Source of the DNA: Nothophaeocryptopus gaeumannii
Lineage: Eukaryota; Ascomycota; Dothideomycetes; Mycosphaerellales; Mycosphaerellaceae
Reading direction: 5' to 3'
NCBI GenBank assembly: GCA_031771865.1
Contig: JASISA010000042.1
Coordinates: forward strand, 1,729,501 to 1,793,500
DNA: 64,000 nt
Under the pieces are notes generated by a model. It saw nothing but the letters and a program-made list of their open reading frames with translations. It did no database searches and was not told the DNA's origin. Of this stretch, positions 51,901 through 62,094 are shown one piece after another. Position 1 is the stretch's first letter, and each line of letters starts with the position of its first letter. The translations under genes and the position numbers were made by a program.

Positions 51901-53394
51901 GCTGCATTTGTCGAAACTGCCGCAAAGTCTCGCCCAAAACGCGGCGCTGCTCAGGATCTGACCGAAGAACAGGTAACCAAGAAGGCCAAAGTCGCTGCAG
52001 CAGACGCAGGATCGGTGAATCAGCAAGCATTGCAAGCTGATGCAGCGCTAAAGTCCGGCGCTGGGTCGCACAAGCGACTAGCCAGCCCCGGTATCCAAGA
52101 TCAAGAGCCCGCGAAGCAGGCTGTTAGGAGGCGCAGCAGACATGTGTCTCAAGGCTCTCAGACCGTGGACATTGGTGGCAGCCCGATCCCTTATAGCATG
52201 GAGGTTGCTGGCATCAACACCGTGCTAGAGACCTTCTCGCAGCAGGCGGATGTATCGTCGGAACACGAGGCTCCGGTGAAAGCTAAGGCGAAAGCTAATG
52301 CTCGAGCAGCTCAGACGCCAGACCCAGAAGCCAGTGGAGCTGCAGTCAACAACCCGTACTATGTTCCGCCATCGCATCAACCGGAGGTCATGTCAAGCAA
52401 CACCAAGTCTGTGCCCGGCCCGCCAGAGGCTGATTCTACTGCCATGTATAGGGTGAAGGTGACCAAGCGGCAGTCCGAGCGGCTGTTCGAGAAGGATGAC
52501 GGAGCTGCTCAGATGCAGGACCCATTCTCGTCTGGAGACCGCCAACAAGTCCAGACTCAATTTATGCAGTTGGTGGACGATGAAGACGACGAGGACAACG
52601 AAGACGAGGCCGAGGCTTCCCCGCCAGATCAGACCACAAAGACGACCCTGTGCCGAGACTCCAGCTCTGCCCTTGCACTGGTCGAGAAGAAGCTCAGTCA
52701 GCGGACAGGCGACCCAGTGAAGAAGAGCCATGCTCTGCAGAAGATGTCAGATCCGAACGACGAAGGGAAACTGACTGCCAACGAGAATCGCTTCACGACT
52801 AATCTCGAGCGCAATGTGAACAAGTTCAAACTGGTCACGGCACCTTCTCACGTTACAAGTCAAGACGAGGAAGAGGATCCCGAGAAGACTCTAGTCGAGG
52901 AGGATCTGGACGAACCTCTGTATCAGAAAGCCGCCCTCTTGGGTCAGGCTCCCCACAAAGCCAATGCGAGCTGCGATGTGATCTCATCCAGCGACGACGA
53001 TGAAGCGCATACCAGCGACATCAGTGGTTGGAGCCGAACGATCGCGGATCGCCACCTTAGTCTCTTCGACAATCTTGTCAAATGCGCTCAGCTCGCCACC
53101 ATCCGCTTCATCGAAGAGGAGAGAGTGACTGACGACATCATAGACGAGATGCATGCTCGCAACCTGCGTATCATTGCTGCTGAAGAGAAGCAGCAGGCTG
53201 AGCGCTATCGTGATCTTGTGGGTACGCTGGAGCAGAGGAAGCGTGAGAAGAGGAAGGAATTCAAGAAGATGAGTAAGGAGATTCAGGAGTGGAATAAGGA
53301 TGCTGAGGTCGAGAAGCGGGAGCGGATGAAGAGGAAGGCCGCTCAAGAGGCTGATAATCGGGAGCTGGAGGATTTCATTGATGAGCTTTACTGA
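48919..53394 (+). CDS. Very large disordered Lys/Glu/Ala-rich protein, unknown function
   Basis: Single exon, 1491 aa, from ATG 48919. Nearly the whole protein is low-complexity and charged, rich in Ala, Lys, Glu, Gln and Pro. It has many basic clusters suited to nuclear localisation (NRKRKLE, PKKRAKP, KRRIGRQSKK) and recurring SQ, SP and TP sites. An acidic patch (DDEDDEDNEDEAEA) lies at about 1220. Only the C-terminal 130 residues look folded: WSRTIADRHLSLFDNLVKC, TIRFIEEERVTDDIIDEM, then a long charged coiled coil ending LEDFIDELY. The profile suggests a chromatin or DNA-damage-linked nuclear scaffold, but this is inference; I recognise no family. The intact 4.5-kb frame is strong evidence of a real gene. 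Confidence 0.8.
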   Translation: MARTFKSVQSAQIINVSQDAVTSSPPREPVVQVEETQTQDPEIGKESYGQGTEGVVEDSYRENGQVEGKQASVVEDSYEEDEHVAPDTLQQDEQAQEVAQPLEQIIEQKRAAAAKVDTQWAGAQLVEQFADPEEEDLYTSTPKRKSQSQPISHPTVLAQDEDEDLPGATPMRQPVIQPAAVQQTAAATTTRDSLTQQPQEQSVEAETPAPTKASDIPQGTLPKPAATYRTPSGLQSVAQVALSSLTKEAATTSVSLARSRSIGDKSTPHTEAAKFTRTTSQTSATMPTSTAKQASGKLKPVTKKHSSALEELRRRKADRASMQEERQHVGDEIEDEDEPPRKPGVRSTQPAASSQPGKLKSIKKSADDLPLSKGGGKAVAPEATAKTQPAHTSGKTNVKESILPDQRAAAKSQPVASNRKRKLETQAADEPAEREEEDVPKKRAKPALKAKASVQKKSQLFQEDSESKDELSSQSGPNVKRRIGRQSKKTTTNIAAPSKTQRHAAKQPTRTTRAQHAKSEKMTETNPAPTSQAKHMPQPGPQVAVVEANQLQTEGPMLERDNMIQQSSELRPAPLSGEDEAFEQQDADLAVANHRENENQAEETNDLHRKGSTVEANADEEFYAPVQAEPQQSEPPVGTQENPQSISDNDDSSSLGGSPAPEKHPVAGALGEGAPKSSAVTKVNNPQTPKHIRSSPPVASYTAHEDITAPDPQTIRSHKTTIVNFGKSGPQNQGRISIKTPGGKPGRSSMPPSKTYGSKSRLDMRQKKAPSSLATSIRTSRTPGRAPSSNVGNSVSQVLNEMGPVNGKNQTNEPTRAAPLKKVRASKPKVQEGISGEKPTYMQPDEEGYVNIEDFVESPARPSAEPVPKPASLPANEPQALVIADERDEPPPASRAAPAKHAVEGLDKPEHDHRQPKAAEAHATRAKNKRNDFKEDTTLIEDAPAAKSATVALKGKRTAANEKMPPPAKPAEEEHVPRKSRATNASDSKSRQAAAAFVETAAKSRPKRGAAQDLTEEQVTKKAKVAAADAGSVNQQALQADAALKSGAGSHKRLASPGIQDQEPAKQAVRRRSRHVSQGSQTVDIGGSPIPYSMEVAGINTVLETFSQQADVSSEHEAPVKAKAKANARAAQTPDPEASGAAVNNPYYVPPSHQPEVMSSNTKSVPGPPEADSTAMYRVKVTKRQSERLFEKDDGAAQMQDPFSSGDRQQVQTQFMQLVDDEDDEDNEDEAEASPPDQTTKTTLCRDSSSALALVEKKLSQRTGDPVKKSHALQKMSDPNDEGKLTANENRFTTNLERNVNKFKLVTAPSHVTSQDEEEDPEKTLVEEDLDEPLYQKAALLGQAPHKANASCDVISSSDDDEAHTSDISGWSRTIADRHLSLFDNLVKCAQLATIRFIEEERVTDDIIDEMHARNLRIIAAEEKQQAERYRDLVGTLEQRKREKRKEFKKMSKEIQEWNKDAEVEKRERMKRKAAQEADNRELEDFIDELY

Positions 53395-53617
53395 TGGTAT
53401 GCAATATGAACGGGAATCTTGGAAGGCACGTCGATATGATGGACGCGAGAGGAGTCATGTCGCTTGCTCGAAAGCATCTTAGCCCAGTGATATTGCTATT
53501 TACTCGCTAGATAATGACGGAACGCTGCAAAGCCGTGTCAGAATCAGTTCAAACATTCACATCACCAATCTCTTCGCTCCTCAAATGCCCCAAAACCGAT
53601 CAGCACTGATCCCTCCC

Positions 53618-53941
53618 TCAATTCTGCCCACCCGTCTCCTCATCTCCATAGAACCACAGCTCGAATGGCACCTGTGTGCGATAGACCTCGTTCACCGTGC
53701 TCACTATCTGATCTCGCATTTCGCTTTCAACAAAGTCAGTCAAGCGGTCTTGCACGTGCTGTTGCTGCACCTCTCGTCGGATGAACTCGTCTCTTCGGTC
53801 TTGTACTTGTTCGCACATTTCACAGAAGGCGGCGAGAGCTGCTGATTGTTCGCCGGTTAGCTGGGTGCCATGGCTTGGTGGTGAGCGGTTGGAAGAAGAA
53901 GGTGGAGGCACACCAGTAGGTTGTGGGTTCTGTGGAGTTGA
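53618..53941 (-). other. Open in-frame continuation after the TAG of the upstream minus-strand gene
   Basis: Beyond the TAG at 53944-53942 the same frame remains open for about 107 codons to the stop at 53618-53620. The deduced sequence includes LTGEQSAALAAFCEMCEQ, a helical, charged block around RRDEFIRREVQQQHVQDRL, and VPFELWFYGDEE, which looks like genuine coding. It has no suitable start of its own. It may be the lost or readthrough C-terminus of the gene at 53942-54775. Confidence 0.5.
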
Positions 53942-54775
53942 CTATGCTGCTGACCCTGACGCAGTAGCGGACTCAGCCTCCGTTGTTTGAACTCGAGAAG
54001 ACGATGCAACAGGTTCCTCAGGAGATGGAGCTCCGCTCCGACCGCGACGTTGTGAGCGGGATTGGGGACACCGTCGAGAGCAGCGTTCTGAGCAGTGTCT
54101 CTTACAATGTCGAGGTGGCCGAGTTTGGTCTCGGCTTTGCTGAGGAGCTGGAGAGCCTGCCACCGTCTCAGCATCATCCTCCCGCATCATGGGATGCTCG
54201 TCGATCATGTCGAAGTATGAGTCGGGCCAGTCAACGTCGCCGGGGGGTAGGGTGAGCGGAGAACTGTCGACTGTTGGACTGTATCCGCCAGTGAAGGGGC
54301 GTTGTTGACGAGCCGCTTGCAGCCCTTCTTGAACAAGAGACTCTGGAAGAGACTCTGGTGAGCTTGTGCGCAAGATCTCCCAGTCTTCATCGGTCCACTG
54401 ACTGTTCTCAGGGTTCTGGGCACTTGCTGCTCCGGGCACGTCATCCTCTGGGCAGTTGAAGAAGTCTGGTGAGATAGACCGATGTGGTTGAGCATCGAAG
54501 AAGTCCGTCGGCATTGCAGCACTTCTTGGACCACCAGCAGTAGGCGGCGTCGGAAGGGCGTCTAAAGGAGTCAATGGGATTCGTTCAGTGCCGACCGCGA
54601 AGGGCACTGGTGTGCTGTTGCTAAGATGCTGTCCTTGCTCGGCTTGATCCTCATGCTCGAAGCGTGCTCGCATCTCATCAATGAAGGCACTGATAACGCC
54701 AGGAGCCTCTTCCTTGGATCGAGTAGTGCGCTTGCGTGACTGTCCTTGTGTGGAGCTCTCTGTTTGGTTCGACAT
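53942..54775 (-). CDS. Disordered protein of unknown function, possibly truncated by a nonsense change
   Basis: A 277-aa frame from ATG 54775. It starts with Ser/Thr/Arg-rich sequence, then has a possible short helix APGVISAFIDEMRARFEHE (about residues 24-42). The rest is disordered and rich in Pro, Ser, Asp and Glu, including SQWTDEDWEILR and DVDWPDSYFDMIDE, and a Cys/Arg-rich patch HCKRHCSERCSRRC. The TAG after TASGSAA is followed by another 107 open codons in the same frame. No GTRAGT-type donor lies within 110 bases upstream, so an intron is unlikely. Either the protein ends here or this is a truncated allele of a 385-aa protein. No family is recognised. Confidence 0.6.
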   Translation of the reverse strand: MSNQTESSTQGQSRKRTTRSKEEAPGVISAFIDEMRARFEHEDQAEQGQHLSNSTPVPFAVGTERIPLTPLDALPTPPTAGGPRSAAMPTDFFDAQPHRSISPDFFNCPEDDVPGAASAQNPENSQWTDEDWEILRTSSPESLPESLVQEGLQAARQQRPFTGGYSPTVDSSPLTLPPGDVDWPDSYFDMIDEHPMMREDDAETVAGSPAPQQSRDQTRPPRHCKRHCSERCSRRCPQSRSQRRGRSGAPSPEEPVASSSRVQTTEAESATASGSAA

Positions 54776-55171
54776 CTTGTCGCGGTTGAAGAGTAGTGCT
54801 GTTTTCGATTTACGGTTTCCGGGAAAGTGGTGATGTTCTTGGTCGGTGGGTGTGGGGACTGGTCGAGTTCGAGAGTGTGTTGTTCGGTGTGATGAGAATA
54901 CCAGAACAGCCGGGGAAGCCAGCTCTTTTGTTCGCTCTTCGCGCAGTCTTCACCACAACACCTATCCTTCCTCATAGCCGCCTCCGTCACCGAATGACCT
55001 CTTCTGAGTCGCGCATGACAGCCCAGAACTCTCTTCGTCACTAAGCTGCCATCGAAGGCGCCCTTCAACGTCTCCCCTCCTCCTCATTCCCTACCTCCTC
55101 TCTATGCATATACTTCCCACGCTCGTGACCCAGCAAACTCCCTCCCAACCACTGCCTAAGCGCACCCAAAA
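54776..55171. other. Divergent intergenic region
   Basis: About 400 bases between the start codons of two divergently transcribed genes; it should hold both promoters. No distinct motif was assigned. Confidence 0.5.
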
Positions 55172-55672
55172 ATGTCTCAACACACGCCCTACCAGCGTCC
55201 ATGTCCCTCGCCCCTCCGCCAAACCTTCATACCAGACGAACCAATCCCACTCCCAGTCCCATCCACTCCCACCCCTCAACCCCCCATCAATAGCACCACC
55301 AGTCAAGTGACCACACGTCTCTCCCTCCCCCAACTCCACCATCTCCTCTCCCTCGCACTCCACAAAATCTTCGACTCCTTCGGACCCAGAGACGACTTCG
55401 AAGCGGCAGACCTCAGAAGAATGGCGTTGAATGCGAATTTGCTGGATGAGCTGGGGGAGAAAATCGAGGAAAGGGAAAAGGAGTTGTATGATTATAGGGA
55501 TGATGAGGAAGGTGGGTATAGTAGTGGAAGTGACGGTGATGGAGAAAATGAGGACGAGCGTAAGGGTGAACAGGCCGACAAAGGCGAGCAAGTCGGTGAG
55601 AGTCAGCAAGTCAAGGAGAACATGGCTTGGTTACAGTCGTTAAGTAGTCGGCCATCGGTAGTCAGAAGGTAG
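55172..55672 (+). CDS. Small protein of unknown function with an acidic C-terminus
   Basis: Single exon, 166 aa. A Pro/Thr-rich N-terminal 45 residues precede a helical segment (LSLPQLHHLLSLALHKIFDSFG, broken as LSLPQLHH and LLSLALHKIF) and ADLRRMALNANLLDELGEKIE. Then come an acidic DDEEGG/SDGDGENEDE tract and a short end (ENMAWLQSLSSRPSVVRR). The antisense strand is open for 172 codons and hydrophobic, which is the usual shadow of Glu/Asp-rich coding. The helical core makes a small conserved gene plausible, but no family is recognised and confidence is moderate. Confidence 0.5.
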   Translation: MSQHTPYQRPCPSPLRQTFIPDEPIPLPVPSTPTPQPPINSTTSQVTTRLSLPQLHHLLSLALHKIFDSFGPRDDFEAADLRRMALNANLLDELGEKIEEREKELYDYRDDEEGGYSSGSDGDGENEDERKGEQADKGEQVGESQQVKENMAWLQSLSSRPSVVRR

Positions 55673-56391
55673 CTATTCGATAGCGATCGTTTGCAATTTG
55701 CTTCTTGTTAAGTCCAGATTGTCAAGCGTCGACGCCGGCTCACTATGACTGAGTAAGTCTTCGCGTCCAAAGTCGAAAGAGTGAAGGGCGACCTCATTCA
55801 ACATTAAGTTATTGACACAATATCTAATCGGCTACTACTCCCCAAGAAGCCTTCTAGCACCTCAAGACGAAGCAAGCGAGCGCCAAGTGCTCGCGAGCAA
55901 TGTGTAACAACACAACAACGATAGTAATCCCCATGACAAACTCCGTTCAAACATCGGAGCGGCATTCTTTCCAGTCCTTCCATTCCGTAGTCCCATTTTC
56001 CATTCAACCATCACGCTAAAGCAAGAGAATCCCACAACACCGATGAGTTGACCACATGCTGTGTCGCTGCAGATTGATGCAAAGAGTACTACAATCCTTC
56101 GCATAACATGTCATGGTCCACACAAAATGCAAGTGACTCGCTTGCCCGCCCTTTTGTACCCCTCGCAATGCAGATATGAACAAGAGAAGATTTCAAAGGT
56201 CACGCAAGACGGTGGTCGTCGTCGCGCCGATTGAGTAGTGATGATGTCGCTTCGTGCCATTGGTCTTGGCGTGTGTGGTGTGCAATTTGTCGAGTCTCGA
56301 CTCGTGGATCGTTTCGTTCATGGTACTGATTTCCTCAGCTCTGCCAGAAGCCGTCGTCTTTCGAGTCGGAGCGCCGTGGTGCCTTTGATGC
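55673..56391. other. Intergenic region between convergent genes
   Basis: About 720 bases of 3' flank for both neighbours. No supportable gene, RNA or repeat. Confidence 0.5.
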
Positions 56392-59300
56392 CTAATCCAT
56401 AGCGTGGTACAGTTCACTCAGACCCGGCTCGTTGGTGCTACTGCTTGTGGTCTCATCCTTCCTCAAGCTCCACTTCGACTTCTTCTTATCATCTCGCTTC
56501 TTCTTCATGTCCGCCCAACCCTCTTCTTCGTCATCCTCGAGGGGTCGCGAGGAGACTTTGGCCGCGCCCTTTGGTTTGTCTACAATGCGAATCGTCGACT
56601 TGGGTGTATGTGTCGACTGCGCATTGAAAGGTGTTCCCGGCAGATTCGGCGACGTTTGCTGTTTTGTAAAGGCTTGCAAAGTCAGATTTGATGTCATGCT
56701 CTGTGATCGTGAGGCGTCGCCGTTCTGTGTGACAGGCCTATATCGGGATGGCATACCGATGTTGCTTCTCTCGCTGGGAGCAATAGAAGGCGTGTAGCCA
56801 TTGGTCTGGCCGCCATTCGCAATATTCAATCCCTGCACCGAAGGCGCGTATCCGTTTCCAGACAATGGCATTGCGCTATTGGGTCGCGGGCCAGATGGGT
56901 TAGCTGCACTACCCCAGCCGGTGGGAGGGTTCATCATGGTCATAGAGCGACCCGAGCTTTGCGGCTGATATCCTTGATTGTTCGAAGCCTGGCTTGCCAT
57001 GGACATGGGTCGATTTTGTCCGTTGATGTTCATATTCCCGAAGTTGACGCCTAGGTAGTCGCCAGTCTGCTGCTGTTGTTGAGGTGATGGTGCTCCCGGA
57101 GTGCCCATCTGTGCTTGCTGCACCATAAGCATGTTCTGCATCAATTGCATTTGCATTGCCATGAACTGTTGCATTTGCTGCTGGTTGGCGTCAGGCGCAG
57201 GCTGCTGAAGCATCATGCCTGGCATGCCCATTTGAGGCATCATCGGCATGGGAGGTGCACTGCTAGGATTGTAGACCTGAGGCGGGGCCAGATTACCCAT
57301 CGACATTGTCCGCGGAGGCATTGCAGGAGGCATTTGCATGTTGGGTGGGAGAGGCACCGGCCCTCCCATACCCATCGCAGCAGTGTTCGGGCTCCCTCTC
57401 CTCATAGCCCTCGCTCTTTCTTCTCCTGCGATAACGCCAACAAGACCGCCGGGGTGACCCATGGGTGACGCTTGAGTCATTGGTTGCATCTGCGGTTGCA
57501 CAATTTGCGGTGGCTGCGATGGCGGCACGCCGACCATTGACGCCCCTGAGCTATGCAAAGCCAGAGACTCCCGCGTGCTCTGCTTGATCAAGCCTGCGCC
57601 AAAGTAGGGATCCACCGGTAGTCTTCTTGCGAATGGAGGTAGGTTGCCCTGCCCTGCACCGCCATTGACTACAGCTGAGCCGGCGACTGATATGCGCCGT
57701 TGATGCGAAATGTCTTCCGCTCCTTGCCTCATCGGTGGCCGACCACTGCTGGGGAAGCCATGCGCCTGGAGAATACCAAGCGGAACATCGTCATCATCAT
57801 CGTCGTCCGCTTTACCCCTTGCTGAAGCCTCAGGTGGCGTGCCGCTAATACCACCGAGGTGAAGGCTGGCCGCTGACGAAGATGCACGGTCCATTCCAGG
57901 CCTGACGGTGGAGGCCGAAGAAGATGGCAAGTCCGTTGGGCCTCCGCCAGTCACTTTCTTCATCTGCTGACGGTATACTGACATGTTGGCCTCTTGCTTC
58001 TTTCGCTGCGACGCCATCCTCCGCGCCCGCTCCATGTCATCCTCATCATCATATTCATCGCCGGAAAGCTCTTCCTCTTCATCGTCGCTGCGCTCGGCGT
58101 TGGCAGCGTTCATTTTTGCGAGTCGGTTATACTCGGCCGGAGTCAGCTTTTTCATCTGACCACTCTCGGTTCGCTGGTGAGCGCTAGGGCGGAGTGCTCG
58201 AGACGGCGGACCTGATGGCGATGAGTCGAGCATGACATTTTCGCTCATCGCGTCGAGATTTCTCGTGGCTCTCGGCGTGGTCGTGTTAGAACCGCCGAAC
58301 GAGTCGGCAGCGGAGCTGATCGGGCTTGCAGCACCTGCTCGAGAGGCTCCACCGTTGGCTTGCTGCGGGAGGTTGAGCGAGTTCGACGTGTTCGACGGTG
58401 TGAGTCTGTTCGACGACGGAGAGATGACCTTGGGAGGTGCTTGCTCCTGTGGATCCCGAAGCTCAAACCTTCTGGGCCATCGGTGTTCGTCCTCTACGTG
58501 CGCCTGGCGGTTTGGATATGCGTATGCGTATGCAGGTTCTTCTCCTTTGCCATGGTCAGCAGTCATGAAGCCGTTGACGCTTTCTACGGAGGCGCGCTCA
58601 TCGGGGCCAGGAGAAGTGTAGCGTTCAGGAACGCGAGAGTAACCTGACTTGGAGCTGCCAAGAAAAGCTTGGGCAATTCCATTTCTAACGGCTGGCCCGG
58701 GCGGTCCGCCATCCGGAAGATTTGGTGAGCTAAGCGCCGAATTGGACACTAGGCCATCGTTTGAGCTGTTATCATCCCAAGAGTATGGCGAATTGCTGTC
58801 GTCGCGACTCAGTTTGTGTGGGTTAGGAGAAGGCGTGAGTGCATTCCGAGAGTGGGTTTTTGGCGGATACATGGGCTCGGAGTCCTAATGACACCGTCAG
58901 CTGTCGCTTATTCACTGACACTTAGTAGTACTACCTACCGTTCGATGGAAGCTGCCAACTGGAGAAGGCTCCGGTTGATGGGGCTTCTTCAGGCTGTCAA
59001 ACATGTTCCCGAAGTCGTCATTACCAAAGTCCGGGCTGGACAGTGTGAGCTCTGCCTTCGTAGGCACCGCAGTGCTGGCATAGCTGCTCTGTGTCATCGC
59101 TCGCTCTCTGGAAGGCTCTCGGTAAGGTTCTCTGTAGGAACTGTGGCTTTGCGCGGGGTGGATGGTTGAGCCATTGGCATTGGCAGCATGCGGCGGTGGC
59201 AGTGGAGGAATACCCTCAGAGTTCTTCCTCGCGTGCTTGTTGCCAAATGAAAATGCTCGTGCAGCTCTCGATGAGAAGGAGGGCGGTGGAGGCGGGGGCT

Positions 59301-59820
59301 CGTCAACACTACCAGCCACGGTCTGGTACATGCCCGTAGTGTGCGACTTGCGCGGGTGCGCAAAAAGCTCCTCGTGGTCCGGGAAGTGCTCCTGGTCAAG
59401 CGAGCTTGGAAGAGTCGACGTCGAACTGTGTTTGGCCGAAGCGCCCGAGCTCTCGTAATACCCACTCGACCCGGAGTTGGTAGTGCCGCCGCTTCCTCTA
59501 GCACCACTCAGAGCCCACGCTGCTCTATTCCTTGTCGCGTTGTCTACAGATCTGCTGTTCGGGCCGAGTCGCAGGTCATCTGCCGACTTCCCGCGCAGCG
59601 CGCGCAGAGGAGAATTGAAGGACCGTTCGGCTACCTTGCTGCTGCCGCCATACGAGTTTGTGGATTTCTTGTCGGGCCGCTCGAGTACGCGAAAGGTTGA
59701 CTGGCCGGCCGGTTGTCGCACAGGTGGCGGCGCGGCGCTGTCTGGTTGTGGCTCGAGGTCGAGTACGTTGCCGGATGACTTGCGGCGGCCCAAGTTCTTG
59801 AGGTTGATCCCCTTCGGCAT
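56392..59820 (-). CDS. Large low-complexity conserved fungal protein, unknown function
   Basis: On the minus strand exon 1 is 59820-58939 and exon 2 is 58884-56392, with a 54-nt intron (GTAGGT donor, CATTAG acceptor); the protein is 1124 aa. The start MPKGINLKNLGRRKSSGNVL opens a Ser-rich disordered half. Recognisable islands are LTPAEYNRLAKMNAANAE, an acidic EEEELSGDEYDDEDD tract, a basic helix RARRMASQRKKQEANMSVYR, and DDDDDVPLGILQAHGFPSS. The last of these I recall as conserved across filamentous ascomycetes. A Met/Gln/Pro-rich prion-like tract follows (about 840-950, repeated QMQ/MPM), and the C-terminus is basic with WSLRKDE. No enzyme domain is seen; the function is unknown. Confidence 0.82.
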
Positions 59821-62094
59821 GAAGCCGGTATTGGTATCTGGTGATTGATGCGTAGATGACCTTCGCGGTCTGCTGCGCTATTCGCGACCTCTGCGTACTA
59901 CTTGTCCGTCTACGGTCCCATGTGTCGATGTGCGTCTAAATATGTAAAGTGTACGTCGTTCGTGTCGCGTTTCACATCAAGCGGTGGTCGCAGGTCGGTG
60001 GTTGTCGAAGGGAGGTGAGGTGTTCCCGGAGGCGCGGGGATGACAGGCTTTGGAGCCTGTTGAAATAGTAACAATGCACCCGTGCACCGCACAGGAGACG
60101 CGCTGCTAGCTAGGTGTCGTCTGCGGCGGTGGCGGCGTTGTTAACGCTGGCACGTCCTCGTCTGTCTGTCTGCGTGCTGCGGGGCGCGGCGGACGATGGA
60201 TGCGTCTAGCAATGGCAGTCGCGGTGGTGGTGATAGTGGTGGTGATGGAAAGCGAGTGACTTTTAGAATTGAGATGTCAGGACGTCCTTTGCTGGGGTGC
60301 GCGGATGCTGGTGGTGGTTTGGTCTGGTGCTGTCAGGGCAGCTCTCTCCCACTCTCCTCTTGGCACAGACACAGGCACAGGCACAGGCACAGGCACAGGA
60401 AGAGCAAGCAAGCAGGCCCAGCATTCGCAGCCAAGGCCAAAAGAAGTTGCAGCCACCCACACTCGGGCTGATGGGGCGCGCTGCAGCAGCCAAAATTGGA
60501 CTTACAAGCTATAGTAATCTGGTTTGATTTCCGGCGTCTGAACCGAGCGTGCGTGCGTGCGTGCCTGGACGTAGCAACAGCAACCACGATGAATGGATGG
60601 ATTCCTCAGGTACAACGAGTGCAACAACAATCTCTTTCAAACGAGCGATGTGAAAAGCTATGCTGTTGGTATAAAGTAAAAAGTGAACGACGGAGAGTCG
60701 CAGCTGGAGTGGAAGCGATGATGATGCTAGGAGCCGGGCCCAAGCCCAAACAGCCGCGTGGTGCTCCTCTCTCACCACTCCACTGCACGCCGCCGTCCGC
60801 CGATCCTGTCCCTGTCTTCCCGCTGGGCATCTCCTGAATACGATGACCCAAGATGAACCTAGCAAAGCCTAAGAAAAGACTCAGCCCGTGCCCATTTGAT
60901 TCGGCAATTCGATGCTCCCGCCGCCCTCCCTGTCGACATTTAGGGACGTGCCAGCCTTTTGTTTATATCAAGTCTAATCAATAATTTGCCTCTCTCGTCG
61001 CTCATCGCCATGCCATGTACCCGCCTCCTCTCTGCTGCGACTCAGCCGATCCTGCACGCTGATGAGTGGTCAGCATCTTGTGCTCGATGACGGGATCGCG
61101 AGAGACGACAGCAGCACAGCAACGTGCTCGGACAACGCCTCCTTGTGTGCTTTTCCCCAGTCCCAGCGCAGCGGCTGGTTGCTCTGCACCAACTCGCCTT
61201 GGCAATTGGCGCGGCGGCACGATGCGGACGCCATCAGTGTCGTTCTGTCAACATCCTGCGTCCTAACGACGGCAGTGGCGCAGCCTTCATCTCCATACAG
61301 CTCTTCAATATGTAGCAGCCACAGCAAATGTCCCCTCCGGCCTTGTTCATGCGCACTCTCGAGAAGAGAGTCGTGCCACAACCCGGCATATCGCCTTGAC
61401 CCATGTTCCTAGCAACGTCCACGCTGGAGCATCCACCATCCTGTCTCCCACCACGAGCACTCTTCACGTACACCGCAGCAATAATAACGTAACGTTCCGC
61501 GAGTCAACTTTCATATCGTTTCCAGAACCCAAGGCTTCGGCTAGGGCGTGCAGAGATTGCGCACAGCTGTAAACCTTCTCCGGACATTCAAACGCCTCTC
61601 GGTTAAGTAAGGCTTTAGCGTGACGATATCAACTTTCTCAGCCATCCCGATCAAAGGCAGCCGTGGCAGCTCACAACGCCAGAACCTGCATCTCGCCGCT
61701 CGCACGCATTGTAAAGCTGCATGCAATCCTGAAACACACTCGCAGTGCCTGGAAAGTACTGCAGAACTAAAGTGCTCGCCATCCAACGTGCCAACCTCCT
61801 GCGCTCACTGTAACCAACGCAACGCAACCGCCAGGAACCATTGGAACGCTGACTCGGCATCAAAATTCCTGGACGCCCGACCTCTCAAGTTGGCCACGCC
61901 TGCCGTTGAACAAACATCGTCCAACCATCGGCCAGCCTCTTTTCGGCTTCTCTGACCTCGGCGTTACCTGCATCTGAAACCTGCAGATACAAGCACACTG
62001 CTCCGCAACTTACTCCGCCATCCGAAGGAGGATCTATTGCACCACATCCCGTCGTGCATATAAGACATACAGCCAGCTGAAGAAGACACGTACG
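59821..62094. other. 2.3-kb gene-free region with simple repeats
   Basis: The flanking genes diverge, so promoters of both lie here. The region has a hexanucleotide array (about 60363-60400), a (GTGC)n-like run near 60547-60563 and a C-rich stretch near 60780-60830. The short open frames show no domain or credible start. A non-coding transcript is possible but not demonstrated. Confidence 0.5.
60363..60400. repeat. GGCACA-type hexanucleotide microsatellite
   Basis: About six tandem, slightly imperfect copies of a GCACAG hexamer. Being 3n in length, it is open in several frames and creates spurious short open frames with Gln/Ala or Thr/Gly repeats. Confidence 0.85.

Noticed and set aside
55091..55609. 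172-codon hydrophobic minus-strand frame that looks like a membrane protein
   Set aside because: Hydrophobicity is the expected antisense of a Glu/Asp-rich stretch; the plus-strand frame has better helical coding character, although neither is certain.
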